Positions 44,601-52,700 of a stretch of DNA of 64,000 nt are shown in pieces. The number at the start of each line of letters is the position of its first letter. Position 1 is the first letter of the stretch. The DNA is from Lewinellaceae bacterium (GTDB lineage: Bacteria; Bacteroidota; Bacteroidia; Chitinophagales; Saprospiraceae). The translations under genes and the position numbers were made by a program. The stretch is from the NCBI GenBank assembly GCA_020636195.1, contig JACJYH010000001.1, forward strand, positions 1 to 64,000. The letters are read 5' to 3'. The notes beneath the pieces were generated by a model. It did no database searches and was not told where the DNA came from. It worked only from the letters and a program-made list of their open reading frames with translations.

Positions 44601-45143
44601 GTTAAAATCTGCTGCACCCATATATCCAGATTGTGTTAGTCCAGTATTTATTCCAAATTTTTGATCTGATACCCATAAAATACTCCCTTCCAAATTATAA
44701 CAAATCAATTTACCTCGGTGTAATGGGTCATTTAAAGGAATATCCATGGCTGCAATAATAAATTCTGAAATTCCATCATTGTCAACATCCAAAATCATTA
44801 TATTATTATTTGGATCATAAAAGGATGTTAAAATAGTATCACTTTTCACTCCTGTTTTGGAATCTGTGATTATAAATGAGTTTGCAGCAAACCACACTTC
44901 ATTAAAATCTATCAGACTTTCAACAATTAATTCTGTCTTACAATCTCCATTTACATCTTTAACTATAATATTACCGTAATTAAATACACTATTAAACTTT
45001 TGTTTTAAAACCAAACTTAAAGGAGCTTCAAAGTCAAATTTCTTATAGCTATAGCATAAGGTGGTATCATAACAATTAGGATTTTGTCCGATCAATGAAC
45101 TAAAACAAACGATAACAATAATTAAAGATGTGTAACTTCTCAT
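38640..45143 (-). CDS. Giant T9SS type B protein with two FG-GAP heads and 16 Cys-repeat units
   Basis: 2167 residues. A signal peptide (SLIIVIVCFSSLIGQ) is followed by a first FG-GAP head (~30-480), a CARDB-like block, a GCDS unit, then a second FG-GAP head starting at CTTGCMEQCYSKKKF (~700) and a second CARDB-like block. Fifteen further GCDS units form a stalk, four copies of a 147-residue three-unit higher-order repeat. The C-terminus is a type B sorting domain almost identical to that of the 1205-residue paralogue. The gene looks like a fusion of two tandem copies of the paralogue. Likely an extracellular adhesin; Asp-rich loops suggest calcium binding. Confidence 0.85.
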   Translation of the reverse strand: MRSYTSLIIVIVCFSSLIGQNPNCYDTTLCYSYKKFDFEAPLSLVLKQKFNSVFNYGNIIVKDVNGDCKTELIVESLIDFNEVWFAANSFIITDSKTGVKSDTILTSFYDPNNNIMILDVDNDGISEFIIAAMDIPLNDPLHRGKLICYNLEGSILWVSDQKFGINTGLTQSGYMGAADFNHDGIPEVYIHNEIFNARTGVKLAEGGSNGCGLYVFSSLSIAANLDNDDEDLELASGYTVYKVKITNTNGSIGNSMLPMNIMINGELRDGFTAISDMDLDGKLDIIVFSSQTRSTLIYIYTIENGQPILKSKYEEKRYFSFNQMSIGRTTTSIYNTLILTSYDSLRKYTYDPSVGIQKSWIYKTVESSLGTGATLFDFNGDNINEIIYRDEQYLIILEDSITKPKEIIKQICYSSTGNEFPSIATSDESGETKIFILCSDFDDKYNYINAKISIFGSGIKNGWTPSRNQWYIPYNPLFINDDGTVPQYMHNPATYKNGKYNNFMVQESLIDEDGNYPVAAASLFGDITCIDYDPAQKAYTVTFGVENRADASKTAGSNLPVSFYSGDPQAGGTLLTTYHIDVDVQAGERIERTVTIPETAMTSIWMIVNTDKYPIVVSDTSYYDIDECDYTDNVFQTLMPYKLLKTEEICQGDTYDFYGNILSTSGVYSHEIMNASGCDSVIVELNLGIKSCTTGCMEQCYSKKKFIPLSGPNGVDFAQKVWEGHEVSITCTPLIINVENDDIPELVIYKATNFYFSNEIFIIDSKTFTIVNKVNSVYFNTASTGSIVIADIDNDCIKEIILASSADANLNPENLKSRLVCYDLNGNIKWISDDIYGKNLSTLEQNGDFGGGLILADFNQDGIAEVCIYNEIFNAANGKKLCDGGPNGTGKSITSGAGRTQSVCVAANFDDDPELELAAGFTIYDINITNPNGTTGNNMTPHNIDIGRFADGFTSVADLNEDGILDVVVSGGGFYQLFPPINIDLYGYTLKNNATELLFTTNDDPFSFYGPIMIDKNKSSNSMEFFVMRSGKNLFDSLKNYIFKPELNLKSNWHLLLNDNSNGTVPTLFDLDGDGIKEVIHRDEVSLKIFSLKTNNPTLLYSYPCISGTSAEMAIVADIDGTGEAKICVTCAQNINDRNGKLTIFGPPPGQHWAPARNIWHQYAYNPLFINDDGTVPKYMHNPATYKNGKYNNFMVQESLIDEDGNYPVAAASLFGDITCIDYDPVMKEYIVTFGVENRADASKTAGSNLPVSFYSDDPQAGGTLLTTYHTDVDVQAGERIERTVTIPETAMTSIWMIVNTDKYPIIVSDTSYYDIDECDYTDNVFQTLMPYKLLKTEEICQGDTYDFYGDLLTTSGVYSHEIMNVSGCDSVITILNLLVTNRKTAQETVATCENFNWNGSTYTQSGKYTYQTQSTNGCDSIVTLNLTIHPMESLTITQSACDSYSWNGNIYDTSGKYPFQSQTIFGCDSITTLDLTIHPSYDIKETKAACDSIAWQGTTYKQSGVYTVTSKTSAGCDSIRTLDLTISNVLNTSESQSSCTSYDWNGSTYTQSGQYTYQTMSANGCDSIVTLNLTIHPTGSLTITQSACDSYTWNGNIYDTSGKFNFQSQTIFGCDSITTLDLTIHPNYDIKETMAACDSITWQGTTYNQSGVYTVATKTLAGCDSIRTLDLTISNVLNTSESQSSCTSYDWNGNTYTQSGQYTFQTMSSSGCDSIVTLDLTIHPTGSLTITQSACDSYTWNANIYDTSGKYPFQSQTIFGCDSITTLDLTIHPSYDIMETKSACDSITWQGTTYNQSGVYTVATKTLAGCDSIRTLDLTISNVLNTSESQSSCTSYDWNGSTYTQSGQYSYQTMSSSGCDSIVTLDLTIHPMESLTIAQSACDSYIWNGNIYDTSGKYPFQSQTIFGCDSITTLDLTIHPSYDIKEKMAACDSITWQGTTYKQSGIYTIASKTVAGCDSIRTLDLTVHYRSSSDDSQEACTIYLWNGTEYTSSGTYTYITKNQAGCDSLATLTLDIYPEFHQGDTIETDKDYLWPIDGRTYTESGQYVAVYASQEGCDSIYTLVLRINREISIVFPTIFNPSGTANPIFFGSSNRSDITLTNFSIYDRWGNVVFAKKNAQLNDPSDGWDGRYRGQSCAQGVYVWVAEVTYDDGHTEMLHGDVTVVR
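39240..40980. repeat. 441-bp higher-order tandem repeat encoding the stalk
   Basis: The junction sequence around ACATTGGAAATGGTCA recurs at 39671, 40112 and 40553, exactly 441 bp apart (147 codons, three ~49-codon units). About four copies are present. Two copies of the same higher-order unit exist in the 1205-residue gene at about 35370-36230. High identity at the DNA level points to recent expansion or gene conversion. Confidence 0.8.
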
Positions 45144-45159
45144 TTTAAAATATAATAAT

Positions 45160-45183
45160 AGAGGGTGTATTTCTACACCCTCT
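45160..45183 (-). terminator. Perfect 10-bp hairpin just upstream of the 2167-residue gene
   Basis: AGAGGGTGTA and TACACCCTCT are exact complements around a 4-nt loop. On the minus strand it is followed by TTATTATATTTT and then, 17 bp on, the start codon of the giant gene. It reads as the terminator of the remnant gene 45191-45319, or as an attenuator in the leader of the giant gene. Confidence 0.65.
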
Positions 45184-45190
45184 CTATAAT

Positions 45191-45319
45191 CTAAAGTTTT
45201 ACCACCTTTATAGAATTAACTTTGCCGTCTGCATCCATGTATTGTAACACATATACCCCTGATGCATGATCAAGGTACAAGGTTTTCTCAGATGTGAAAA
45301 ACAGAATTAAATTTTTCAT
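45191..45319 (-). pseudogene. 42-residue mini-ORF: signal start joined to a T9SS tail
   Basis: Read as MKNLILFFTSEKTLYLDH then ASGVYVLQYMDADGKVNS and IKVVKL. The first residues resemble a signal peptide; the last ~30 are a typical T9SS type A C-terminal end (SGVYVLQY ... VVKL). The middle of a secreted protein is missing, so this is best read as an internal deletion remnant, followed by its old terminator (45160-45183). It may now serve as a leader ORF for the giant gene. Confidence 0.5.
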
Positions 45320-45467
45320 AAGAACGAAATATTAAATCTAAAAAATTAATAATTTTACTGAAATAATGAGGGCATCTCGTCTCTTCTGTGCGCACATCTT
45401 TCCTTTTCCTCTTATCTCAAATGTAAATATACACCTAGTATTTTAACTTTGCAAATAAAATGTTAAG
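45294..45467 (-). repeat. ~175-bp promoter/leader repeat, copy B
   Basis: Counterpart of 38459-38633. It has the same TACATTTG box (45418-45425 on the minus strand), leader and mini-ORF start, and lies upstream of the 2167-residue gene. With the mini-ORF and hairpin it accounts for the 381-bp gap between the giant gene and the ferredoxin gene. Confidence 0.75.
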
Positions 45468-45524
45468 AAAAGATATCGAAAGTAGTTTTTCTGGTCGTAT
45501 TTTTGAGAACCTAGTTTTATGTAG

Positions 45525-45899
45525 CTATTCTTCCGGAGCAACCGGTGCCAGTCTAACGATCAAGCCGTCTATCTCATGGGTAATTTTTATTTGACATCCC
45601 AATCTTGAGTTGGGTTTGACAAAGAAAGCCTGATCTAGCATATTCTCTTCATCCTCTGAAGGTTCATCCAGTATGTGATCACTTTCAACATACATGTGGC
45701 AAGATGCACATAGCGCCATACCACCGCAAATTCCTTCCACGGGGAGCCCATGCGACTTGCTCACTTCCATCATATTCATAGACATATCTGTCGGTGCTTC
45801 GAGACAATGCACGTCCCCTTCTCTGTCTATCACCGTTACACAGATTATTTCCTGTTCTCGCTGACAATCACAATCCTCAGTCATTTTTTTAAAATCCAT
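45525..45899 (-). CDS. Adrenodoxin-type 2Fe-2S ferredoxin
   Basis: About 124 residues from ATG 45899. The cluster ligands follow the pattern CGGMALCASC and then a distal Cys in SRLGCQI, as in the adrenodoxin/vertebrate-type family. The N-terminus has an unusual Cys pair (EDCDCQRE). It overlaps the reductase gene by 11 bp, so the pair form an electron-transfer unit NADPH to reductase to ferredoxin. Confidence 0.92.
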   Translation of the reverse strand: MDFKKMTEDCDCQREQEIICVTVIDREGDVHCLEAPTDMSMNMMEVSKSHGLPVEGICGGMALCASCHMYVESDHILDEPSEDEENMLDQAFFVKPNSRLGCQIKITHEIDGLIVRLAPVAPEE

Positions 45900-46893
45900 T
45901 GACACCTGCTACTGTTGTATATTTGAATGAAAGTTTTTGTTCCGGGTATATATGCTTAAAAGCCGATTGCACCATCAATGTTGCCTCATGAAAACCACAC
46001 AAGATAAGCTTCAATTTTCCCGGATATGTATTCACATCTCCAATGGCATATACTCCGCGAAGATTGGTACTGTAATCAAAAGTATCCACCTTGACGGCAT
46101 TATCCTCTATGTCCAATCCCCAATCGGCGATGGGTCCAAGCTTCGGTGCCAACCCAAATAATGGTAAGAAGTAATCAGTTTTATGCGGATAAGTGGGTTT
46201 GCCATCCTCTTCAATCGCAACAAATTCCAATTTTCCTTCCCCGCCAAGTCCTACGGCTTGTGCATTTGTAATGAGTTGAATTTTTCCATTTTCAGCCAAA
46301 TGCATGACTTTTTCTACAGAATCTAAGGCGCCTCTAAAAGAAGTGCGTCGGTGAATCATCACCACTTCCGCAGCGATATCCGAAAGAATTATAGACCAAT
46401 CCAATGCAGAATCCCCACCGCCGGCAATGACAACGCGCTTATTTCTATATTTCTCAGGGTCTCTGATGATATAGTCAATACCTATATCCTCGTATTGCGC
46501 TATATTTTCAATAGGTGGCTTTCGCGGTTCAAAACTACCCAAACCACCGGCAATAGCTACTACAGGTGCGTAGAGTTCTGTGCCTTTATTGGTAGTGACA
46601 CGATACAAATTATCTTCAACTTTTGTAAGACTTTCTGCTCTTTCACCCATGGTAAAAGTTGGTTTAAAAGGGGCAATTTGTTCTAACAGATTTGTGGTTA
46701 AATCCGATGCCAATATGCTTGGATAACCGGGAATGTCATAAATGGGTTTTTTAGGATATATTTCATTCAATTGGCCTCCCGGTTGAGCCAAAGAATCCAC
46801 AATGTGGCACTTCAATTTCAACAAACCGGCTTCAAATACGGTAAACAAACCAACAGGCCCTGCTCCTATTATGAGAATATCGCTTCGATTCAT
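45889..46893 (-). CDS. Ferredoxin-NADP reductase, thioredoxin-reductase-like type
   Basis: 334 residues. FAD-binding GAGPVGLFTVFEAG at the N-terminus, AQPGGQLNEIYP, NADPH-binding VIAGGGDSALDW near 155 and a C-terminal YAIGDVNTYPGK FAD site. There is no CxxC redox motif, so it is the TrxR-like FNR2 type of Bacteroidota and Firmicutes, not a thioredoxin reductase. Its partner is the overlapping ferredoxin. Confidence 0.92.
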   Translation of the reverse strand: MNRSDILIIGAGPVGLFTVFEAGLLKLKCHIVDSLAQPGGQLNEIYPKKPIYDIPGYPSILASDLTTNLLEQIAPFKPTFTMGERAESLTKVEDNLYRVTTNKGTELYAPVVAIAGGLGSFEPRKPPIENIAQYEDIGIDYIIRDPEKYRNKRVVIAGGGDSALDWSIILSDIAAEVVMIHRRTSFRGALDSVEKVMHLAENGKIQLITNAQAVGLGGEGKLEFVAIEEDGKPTYPHKTDYFLPLFGLAPKLGPIADWGLDIEDNAVKVDTFDYSTNLRGVYAIGDVNTYPGKLKLILCGFHEATLMVQSAFKHIYPEQKLSFKYTTVAGVNGF

Positions 46894-47127
46894 GCGGCAA
46901 AAGTAAGGTAAATCTTACAAACATTCAACCCAAAATCAGTATTAAAGCTATTTGCAATAATTGATGGTAAAAATTGCTCTTTTTGTCAGGGTCAACCACT
47001 TAAGGGAGGCTTACACCGATCAGAGTCATCAGATCTTTTATTTGTGAAGAAAAGGAGATACTTCGTCACCTTGAGAAAGAAAATCCGCTATTGCTTCCAT
47101 TGAGTTATACCATTGAACTAAAAAATA

Positions 47128-47135
47128 TATCTTTG
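47128..47135 (+). promoter_or_regulatory. -7 box of the hutH promoter
   Basis: TATCTTTG, a match to TAnnTTTG, 28 bp before the TTG start of hutH. No well-spaced -33 TTG is present. Confidence 0.6.
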
Positions 47136-47163
47136 CACTTTGTTTCCATAAACATCATTTTTC

Positions 47164-48672
47164 TTGAGAAATTTCCACACCATTGACAACGGGCGTTATG
47201 ACGTAAACGGAATCATATCGCTCTTATTTTCAGATAATCTCTTAGAACTTGGCAGAGATGCAAAGCTCCAAGTAGAAAAAAATAGAGATTTTCTAGAATC
47301 TCAAATAAAACATCCTGATAGCATCATTTATGGAATCAATACAGGTTTTGGATCTTTGTGTAATGTTCATATCTCTGATGATAAATTAGAGCACCTTCAA
47401 GAAAAACTTGTTCTTTCCCACGCCTGTGGTATGGGCAATAAAATTCCTATTCATATTGCAAAATTGATTCTTCTCCTAAAAATAATCAACCTTTCAAAGG
47501 GAAAATCCGGTGTAAGAAGTACCGTCATAGAAACGATGATAGCCATGTATAACCATGATATCATTCCGGTGATATATGAACAAGGATCGCTTGGTGCATC
47601 CGGTGACTTGGCACCATTGGCACATCTAAGTCTTCCACTGATTGGGTATGGAAAAGTGTATTTTAAAGGTGAAATAATTGACAGTGCAGATGCATTTTCT
47701 TCCTGCGGCATTGCTCACATATCGTTAAAATCAAAGGAAGGATTGGCTTTGCTCAATGGCACACAATTTTCACTTGCTTTTTCTATTTTTATCCTAGGTC
47801 ATAGCATGTCCTTGTGGGATATTGGTCATGAAGTATCTGCCATGTCCTTGGATGCTTTCCATTGTGATTCTGCACCTTTCGATGCATTGATTCATCAAAT
47901 CCGACCACATAAAGGACAATTACTTTCTGCGCAAAAGATATCTTCCATCCTAAAGGATTCTCAAATTTTTACGGGTAAAAAATCTACAGTCCAAGATCCA
48001 TATTCCTTTAGGTGCATTCCACAGGTTCATGGTGCTTCTTATCAGGCTTTTGCACATGCACTTGAGGTCATAGAAACAGAACTCAATTCAGTAACTGACA
48101 ATCCTTTGATCTTTGAGGAAGACGGGAAAATCCTTTCTGGTGGCAATTTCCATGCACAACCGTTGGCATTGGTTTTGGACTACATGTCCATGGCAATGGC
48201 GGAATTGGGCAGTATTTCTGAAAGACGTGTGTATCAGTTGATTAATGGTGATAGAGGTTTACCTGCCTTCTTAACGATGAACCCGGGATTGGACTCAGGA
48301 TTTATGATTGTGCAATATACTGCCGCATCCATCGTAAGCCAGTCAAAACAATTATGTTCTCCGGCATCTGTTGATTCTATAGTCTCCAGCAAGGGTCAAG
48401 AAGACCACGTCAGTATGGCTGCCAATGCTGCTACCAAGGCATATAAAATCCTTGACAACCTAAAAAGTTTGATTGCCATTGAATATTTGGTAGCTGCTCA
48501 AGCACTTGACTTTAGGAGACCACAGATGTCATCACCACAGGTTGAGTCGCTTCATAAGCAACTACGAGAAAAAGTTTCATTTTTATCCGAAGATAGACTT
48601 TTGCATGACGATATGACTTTGGTAAAGGAGTGTATTGAAATCAAATTAGAAAACCATTTTAAAAAATCGTAG
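47164..48672 (+). CDS. hutH: Histidine ammonia-lyase
   Basis: 502 residues from a TTG start; an in-frame stop at 47149 and no ATG before the conserved region leave little choice. The MIO cofactor forms from Ala-Ser-Gly in GSLGASGDLAPLAH (~residues 140-153). GINTGFGSL, SVTDNPL and the QEDHVSMA segment are also present. It converts histidine to urocanate; no other hut gene is in the window. Confidence 0.95.
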   Translation: MRNFHTIDNGRYDVNGIISLLFSDNLLELGRDAKLQVEKNRDFLESQIKHPDSIIYGINTGFGSLCNVHISDDKLEHLQEKLVLSHACGMGNKIPIHIAKLILLLKIINLSKGKSGVRSTVIETMIAMYNHDIIPVIYEQGSLGASGDLAPLAHLSLPLIGYGKVYFKGEIIDSADAFSSCGIAHISLKSKEGLALLNGTQFSLAFSIFILGHSMSLWDIGHEVSAMSLDAFHCDSAPFDALIHQIRPHKGQLLSAQKISSILKDSQIFTGKKSTVQDPYSFRCIPQVHGASYQAFAHALEVIETELNSVTDNPLIFEEDGKILSGGNFHAQPLALVLDYMSMAMAELGSISERRVYQLINGDRGLPAFLTMNPGLDSGFMIVQYTAASIVSQSKQLCSPASVDSIVSSKGQEDHVSMAANAATKAYKILDNLKSLIAIEYLVAAQALDFRRPQMSSPQVESLHKQLREKVSFLSEDRLLHDDMTLVKECIEIKLENHFKKS

Positions 48673-48681
48673 TCAGAAACC

Positions 48682-48795
48682 ATGCTTACCACTATCATTA
48701 TTTGGATAATCATTCTACATTTGATCGTAGGTTTTGGATTTATATTTTATAAATTGAATGATTGGGGTGGAAAAGACAAAAAAGATGAAGAATAA
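48682..48795 (+). CDS. 37-residue single-helix membrane protein
   Basis: MLTTIIIWIIILHLIVGFG then FIFYKLNDWGGKDKKDEE: one membrane helix and a charged cytoplasmic tail. It starts 10 bp after the hutH stop. Codon use and topology look like a real small membrane protein; function unknown. Confidence 0.5.
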   Translation: MLTTIIIWIIILHLIVGFGFIFYKLNDWGGKDKKDEE

Positions 48796-48825
48796 ATGCC
48801 TCTGAGGATTGTAGGGAATTATTCT

Positions 48826-49176
48826 TTATAATTTATCCAGTTCTCGTGGGTGCCAAAATACTTCTTTGAAATTTTGTACAACATCATTTTCTACAATAAT
48901 ACCTTCTGATTTAAGCCGATTTTCCATAGTCGTCGGTGTTTTAAAATGAAGGCGACCGGAAAGTTCTCCCAACCTATTCACAACCCTGTGAGCAGGAATG
49001 AGGTCGTCCATTTGATGACATTGATTCAGTGCCCATCCCACCATTCGCGCTGAACCTAGTGCTAAAAAGTCTGCTATTGCACCATAGGTTGTAACCCGAC
49101 CTACAGGTACCAAACGCGTTACATCATACACCCTCTCAAAGTAATGTGAAGAATTTTGATTTACTTTGTGCTCCAT
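48826..49176 (-). CDS. Alkyltransferase-like protein (MGMT fold without the reactive Cys)
   Basis: About 116 residues from the ATG at 49176; ATGs at 49194 and 49203 are possible. The MGMT DNA-binding domain is clear (VPVGRVTTYGAIADFLA and SARMVGWALNQC), but the acceptor motif PCHR reads IPAHRVV. With Ala replacing Cys it cannot accept an alkyl group; such ATL proteins flag O6-alkylguanine for nucleotide excision repair. Divergent from the TrpF-like gene with almost no gap. Confidence 0.88.
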   Translation of the reverse strand: MEHKVNQNSSHYFERVYDVTRLVPVGRVTTYGAIADFLALGSARMVGWALNQCHQMDDLIPAHRVVNRLGELSGRLHFKTPTTMENRLKSEGIIVENDVVQNFKEVFWHPRELDKL

Positions 49177-49195
49177 ATCTACAGCATCATCCATT

Positions 49196-49762
49196 ATGTT
49201 CACAAAGATAAAGATTAATCAGATCACCAACCTCACAGAAGCAAGATATTATGCTGCTATGGGAGTGGATTTCTTAGGGTTCAGACCTTCCCAAATAGAC
49301 ATTAAAGATATCATTTCCATCATAGATTGGGTTGAAGGTACAAGGGCAATAATTGATATTTATGTGGAGAAAGATATTCCATCAACCGAACTTATTGAAA
49401 AATTTCAAGGCATACATGTGATGGACGCAATCGATATTACTCCACCCAAAGGTTTTAAATTCAAAAACTACACTATTGATCAGAAGCATCATTTTGAATC
49501 CGGTGAGATACCTGTTTTATCCTTGTCAAAACCATTCACCCACCTCTCAGATGATGAAAAATATTACTTGGAAGAAGTCACTTCATCATCACCGATTTGG
49601 TTATTTTCAGAACATCGATGGATTGAAGAATATATTGCACATTTCAATTGGGAAGGTATTGTTATAGAGAATACACTTCATGAGGACGGTACAGGTTTGA
49701 TGGATTATGATGAGGTCAATGATCTATTGGAATCTTTTGAAAAATATAAACAAAATGAATAA
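49196..49762 (+). CDS. TrpF-like (phosphoribosylanthranilate isomerase fold) protein lacking the catalytic Cys
   Basis: 188 residues from ATG 49196. The start FTKIKINQITNLTEARYYAAMGVDFLGF aligns with the TrpF N-terminus KICGITxxEDA...GADxLGF (quoted with the gap for reference), but the catalytic Cys position is Asn in KINQIT. No other trp gene is nearby, so it is probably not the tryptophan-pathway enzyme. Its stop overlaps the helicase start by 8 bp. Function uncertain. Confidence 0.65.
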   Translation: MFTKIKINQITNLTEARYYAAMGVDFLGFRPSQIDIKDIISIIDWVEGTRAIIDIYVEKDIPSTELIEKFQGIHVMDAIDITPPKGFKFKNYTIDQKHHFESGEIPVLSLSKPFTHLSDDEKYYLEEVTSSSPIWLFSEHRWIEEYIAHFNWEGIVIENTLHEDGTGLMDYDEVNDLLESFEKYKQNE

Positions 49763-52700
49763 AATACAAGCCGAATATCACCAACAATGGCAGAATGCCT
49801 ATGATCATCTGAATAAAGAACAGAAAGAAGCCGTAGATACCATAGAAGGTCCAGTGATGGTGGTCGCCGGGCCGGGCACGGGAAAAACGCAGCTTTTAGC
49901 CGTTCGTGTTGGAAAAATTCTATTAGAAACTGATGCGCTGGCACACAATATATTGTGCCTCACTTATACTGACGCAGGTGTAGTAGCCATGCAAAAAAGA
50001 TTAGTTTCACTGATTGGTCCTGATGCCTATAATGTCAAAATATCAACTTTTCATACCTTTTGCGCTGGCGTGATCAAGGACAATTCTGACCAATTTGTCG
50101 GTTTTCGAGAATTACAGACGGTATCTGAACTAGAAGAAGTGGAACTCCTCAGACAATTGTTAGATACATTGCCACTTGACCATCCTCTCAAAAGATTGAA
50201 AGGCGACCTTTACAATGATGTACCAAGGTTCAAAAATCTTTTTTCTCTGATGAAACAAGAGAAATGGTCACCCGAGTTTATCGTTGAAGCCTTTGATGCC
50301 TATATGGCCTATATTGAAGACCCATTGACTTCACCATATGTTTATAAGAATAATAGTACGTATGGTAAAAAAGGGGAATTAAACCGTAGGAACATAGAAA
50401 AAGATAAGGAAAAATATATCAAAGTGGCAGAAGCTGCCAAAGAATATCGTCGATACAATGAATTGCTCCACAATGGGGATCGTTACGATTTTAATGATAT
50501 GATCCTGTTTGTCATTGACGCCTTTGAAAAAAACCCAAACTTGTTATTAGATTACCAAGAGAGATTTCAGTATATCTTGGTGGATGAGTATCAAGATACA
50601 AATGGATCACAAAACACCATTCTCTTCCAACTTTCTTCATACTGGGAAAATCCAAATCTATTTATTGTAGGTGATGATGATCAATCTATCTATAGATTTC
50701 AGGGAGCAAATATGGATAGCATCGAAGATTTCCAGAAAAAATTCAATCCAACGGTCATAGTTTTAAAAGAAAACTATCGCAACACCCAAGTTATTTTGGA
50801 TATGAGTTATAGATTTATACAAAATAATACTGATCGTCTGGAAGACAGAAATCCTTTATTGAATAAAAAGCTTATAGAAAAAAGACCCGATCCGGTGATA
50901 AATCCTGAGCCTCCAAAATATGTAGAGTTTCTGAATCCTATTCAACAAGATATTGGTGTGCTAAATCTCGTAAAAACTTTTGTAAATCAAGGTTCCCATT
51001 ATGAAGACATCGCCATCATTTACAGAAAACATGCTAATGCAAAAAACTTAATCAAGTACTTCCTTCAGAACAATATACCTACCAATGTCAGCCACCGTGC
51101 CAATGTCTTAGAAGAAACCATATTCATAAAGTTATTTCAAATTCTGCAGTACGTTTCTACGGAGTTTCGCCAACCATTCTCAGGTGATCACGTGCTTTTT
51201 GAGATCATGCATTATGAATTTTTCGGTATTTCTGCATTAGATATCGCTAGAGTGAGTGTCTATTGTAGGCCAAAGCGGCAAGAAGACAATACCTATTCTG
51301 ATGGTTATAAGATGCGATTGGTGATTCAAGACAAAAGCGCATTAGAAGCTGCTCAGGTAAAAGATGCAGATGCATTTCTGGCATTTTCGACCATAATAGA
51401 GGGATGGATACAAACATTATCACAATCCATATCAATCTCAGTCATAGAAAATGTGATTTCAACGAGTGGTATAATAGAATATGTATTAAAATCTGAAGAA
51501 AGCGCATGGCAAATCCAAGTCATCAATACATTTTTGGAATGGGCAAAAGATGAAAATATGCGACGTCCACATATACCCTTGGATGAGCTTCTACATACCA
51601 TCCTACTCATGCAAGAATCTCGGATCTCCATCCCTATCCATAGGTTGATATCTTATAAAAAAGGTGTCAATTTTATGAGTGCCCACTCATCTAAGGGTTT
51701 GGAGTTCAAACATGTCATCATCATGGATATTCGTAAGAGAATGTGGGAAGGAATGCAAGGCAGTAATAATAAATTTTCATTGCCTCCAACGATATCAGCA
51801 GAAAGCCAACAAGGAGAAATCGATGATGATAGGAGATTATTTTACGTTGCTGTGACGCGTGCAAAAGATACCATCCACATGACCTATCCTGCATTCAACG
51901 AAAGCGAAAAAGAGGACATTCCAAGTGTATTCTTGCACGAATTCAAGCATCATGACGACTCAATTTCGTCCATCGATATTTCTAATGAGGAAGTAGTATC
52001 ATATACATCCCAAATTATTTTACATCAACCTGACATTTCTCCAATAATTAATCATGACTTAATAGATCAAAAATTGGAGAACTTCAGACTCAGCCCTTCA
52101 TCTTTAGACAAATATTTACGATGCCCATTGACTTTTTATTTTGAACAAATCGTTTCTGTACCCATGTCCGATAGTAAAGATATTACCTTCGGAAATGCAG
52201 TCCATTGGGCCATGGAAATGTACTTCAACGACATAGAAAAATCACATCCCAGATCTATTGGCAGTGTGGAGACATTTCTAAAGTTCTTTGAAAAAGCCAT
52301 GCAGTACTATAAGTATCACTTTGACACAAAAGACTTTGAATACCTTAATGAATTTGGAAAAAAAGCTTTGGATGCATATTATCAACAATACCATTCTCAA
52401 TGGCTGAAACCAAAAAATTTCATAACAGAATATAGCATTTACCAAACAGAATACATGGGTGTGCCCATAACCGGAAAATTGGACAGGATCAATTTTTATC
52501 ATGATCATGTGACTGTGACAGATTATAAAACAGGAAGGTTCGAAAGCAAAAAAGTGAGCCCGCCAAAGGATAACAATCCAGTAGGAGGAGATAATTGGCG
52601 ACAAATAATTTTTTACAAAATACTCTCAGATGCCGATAAAAGGCATGCTTGGTCAATTGATTATGGTGAAGTAGATTATCTATTATATGATAAGCCAAAC

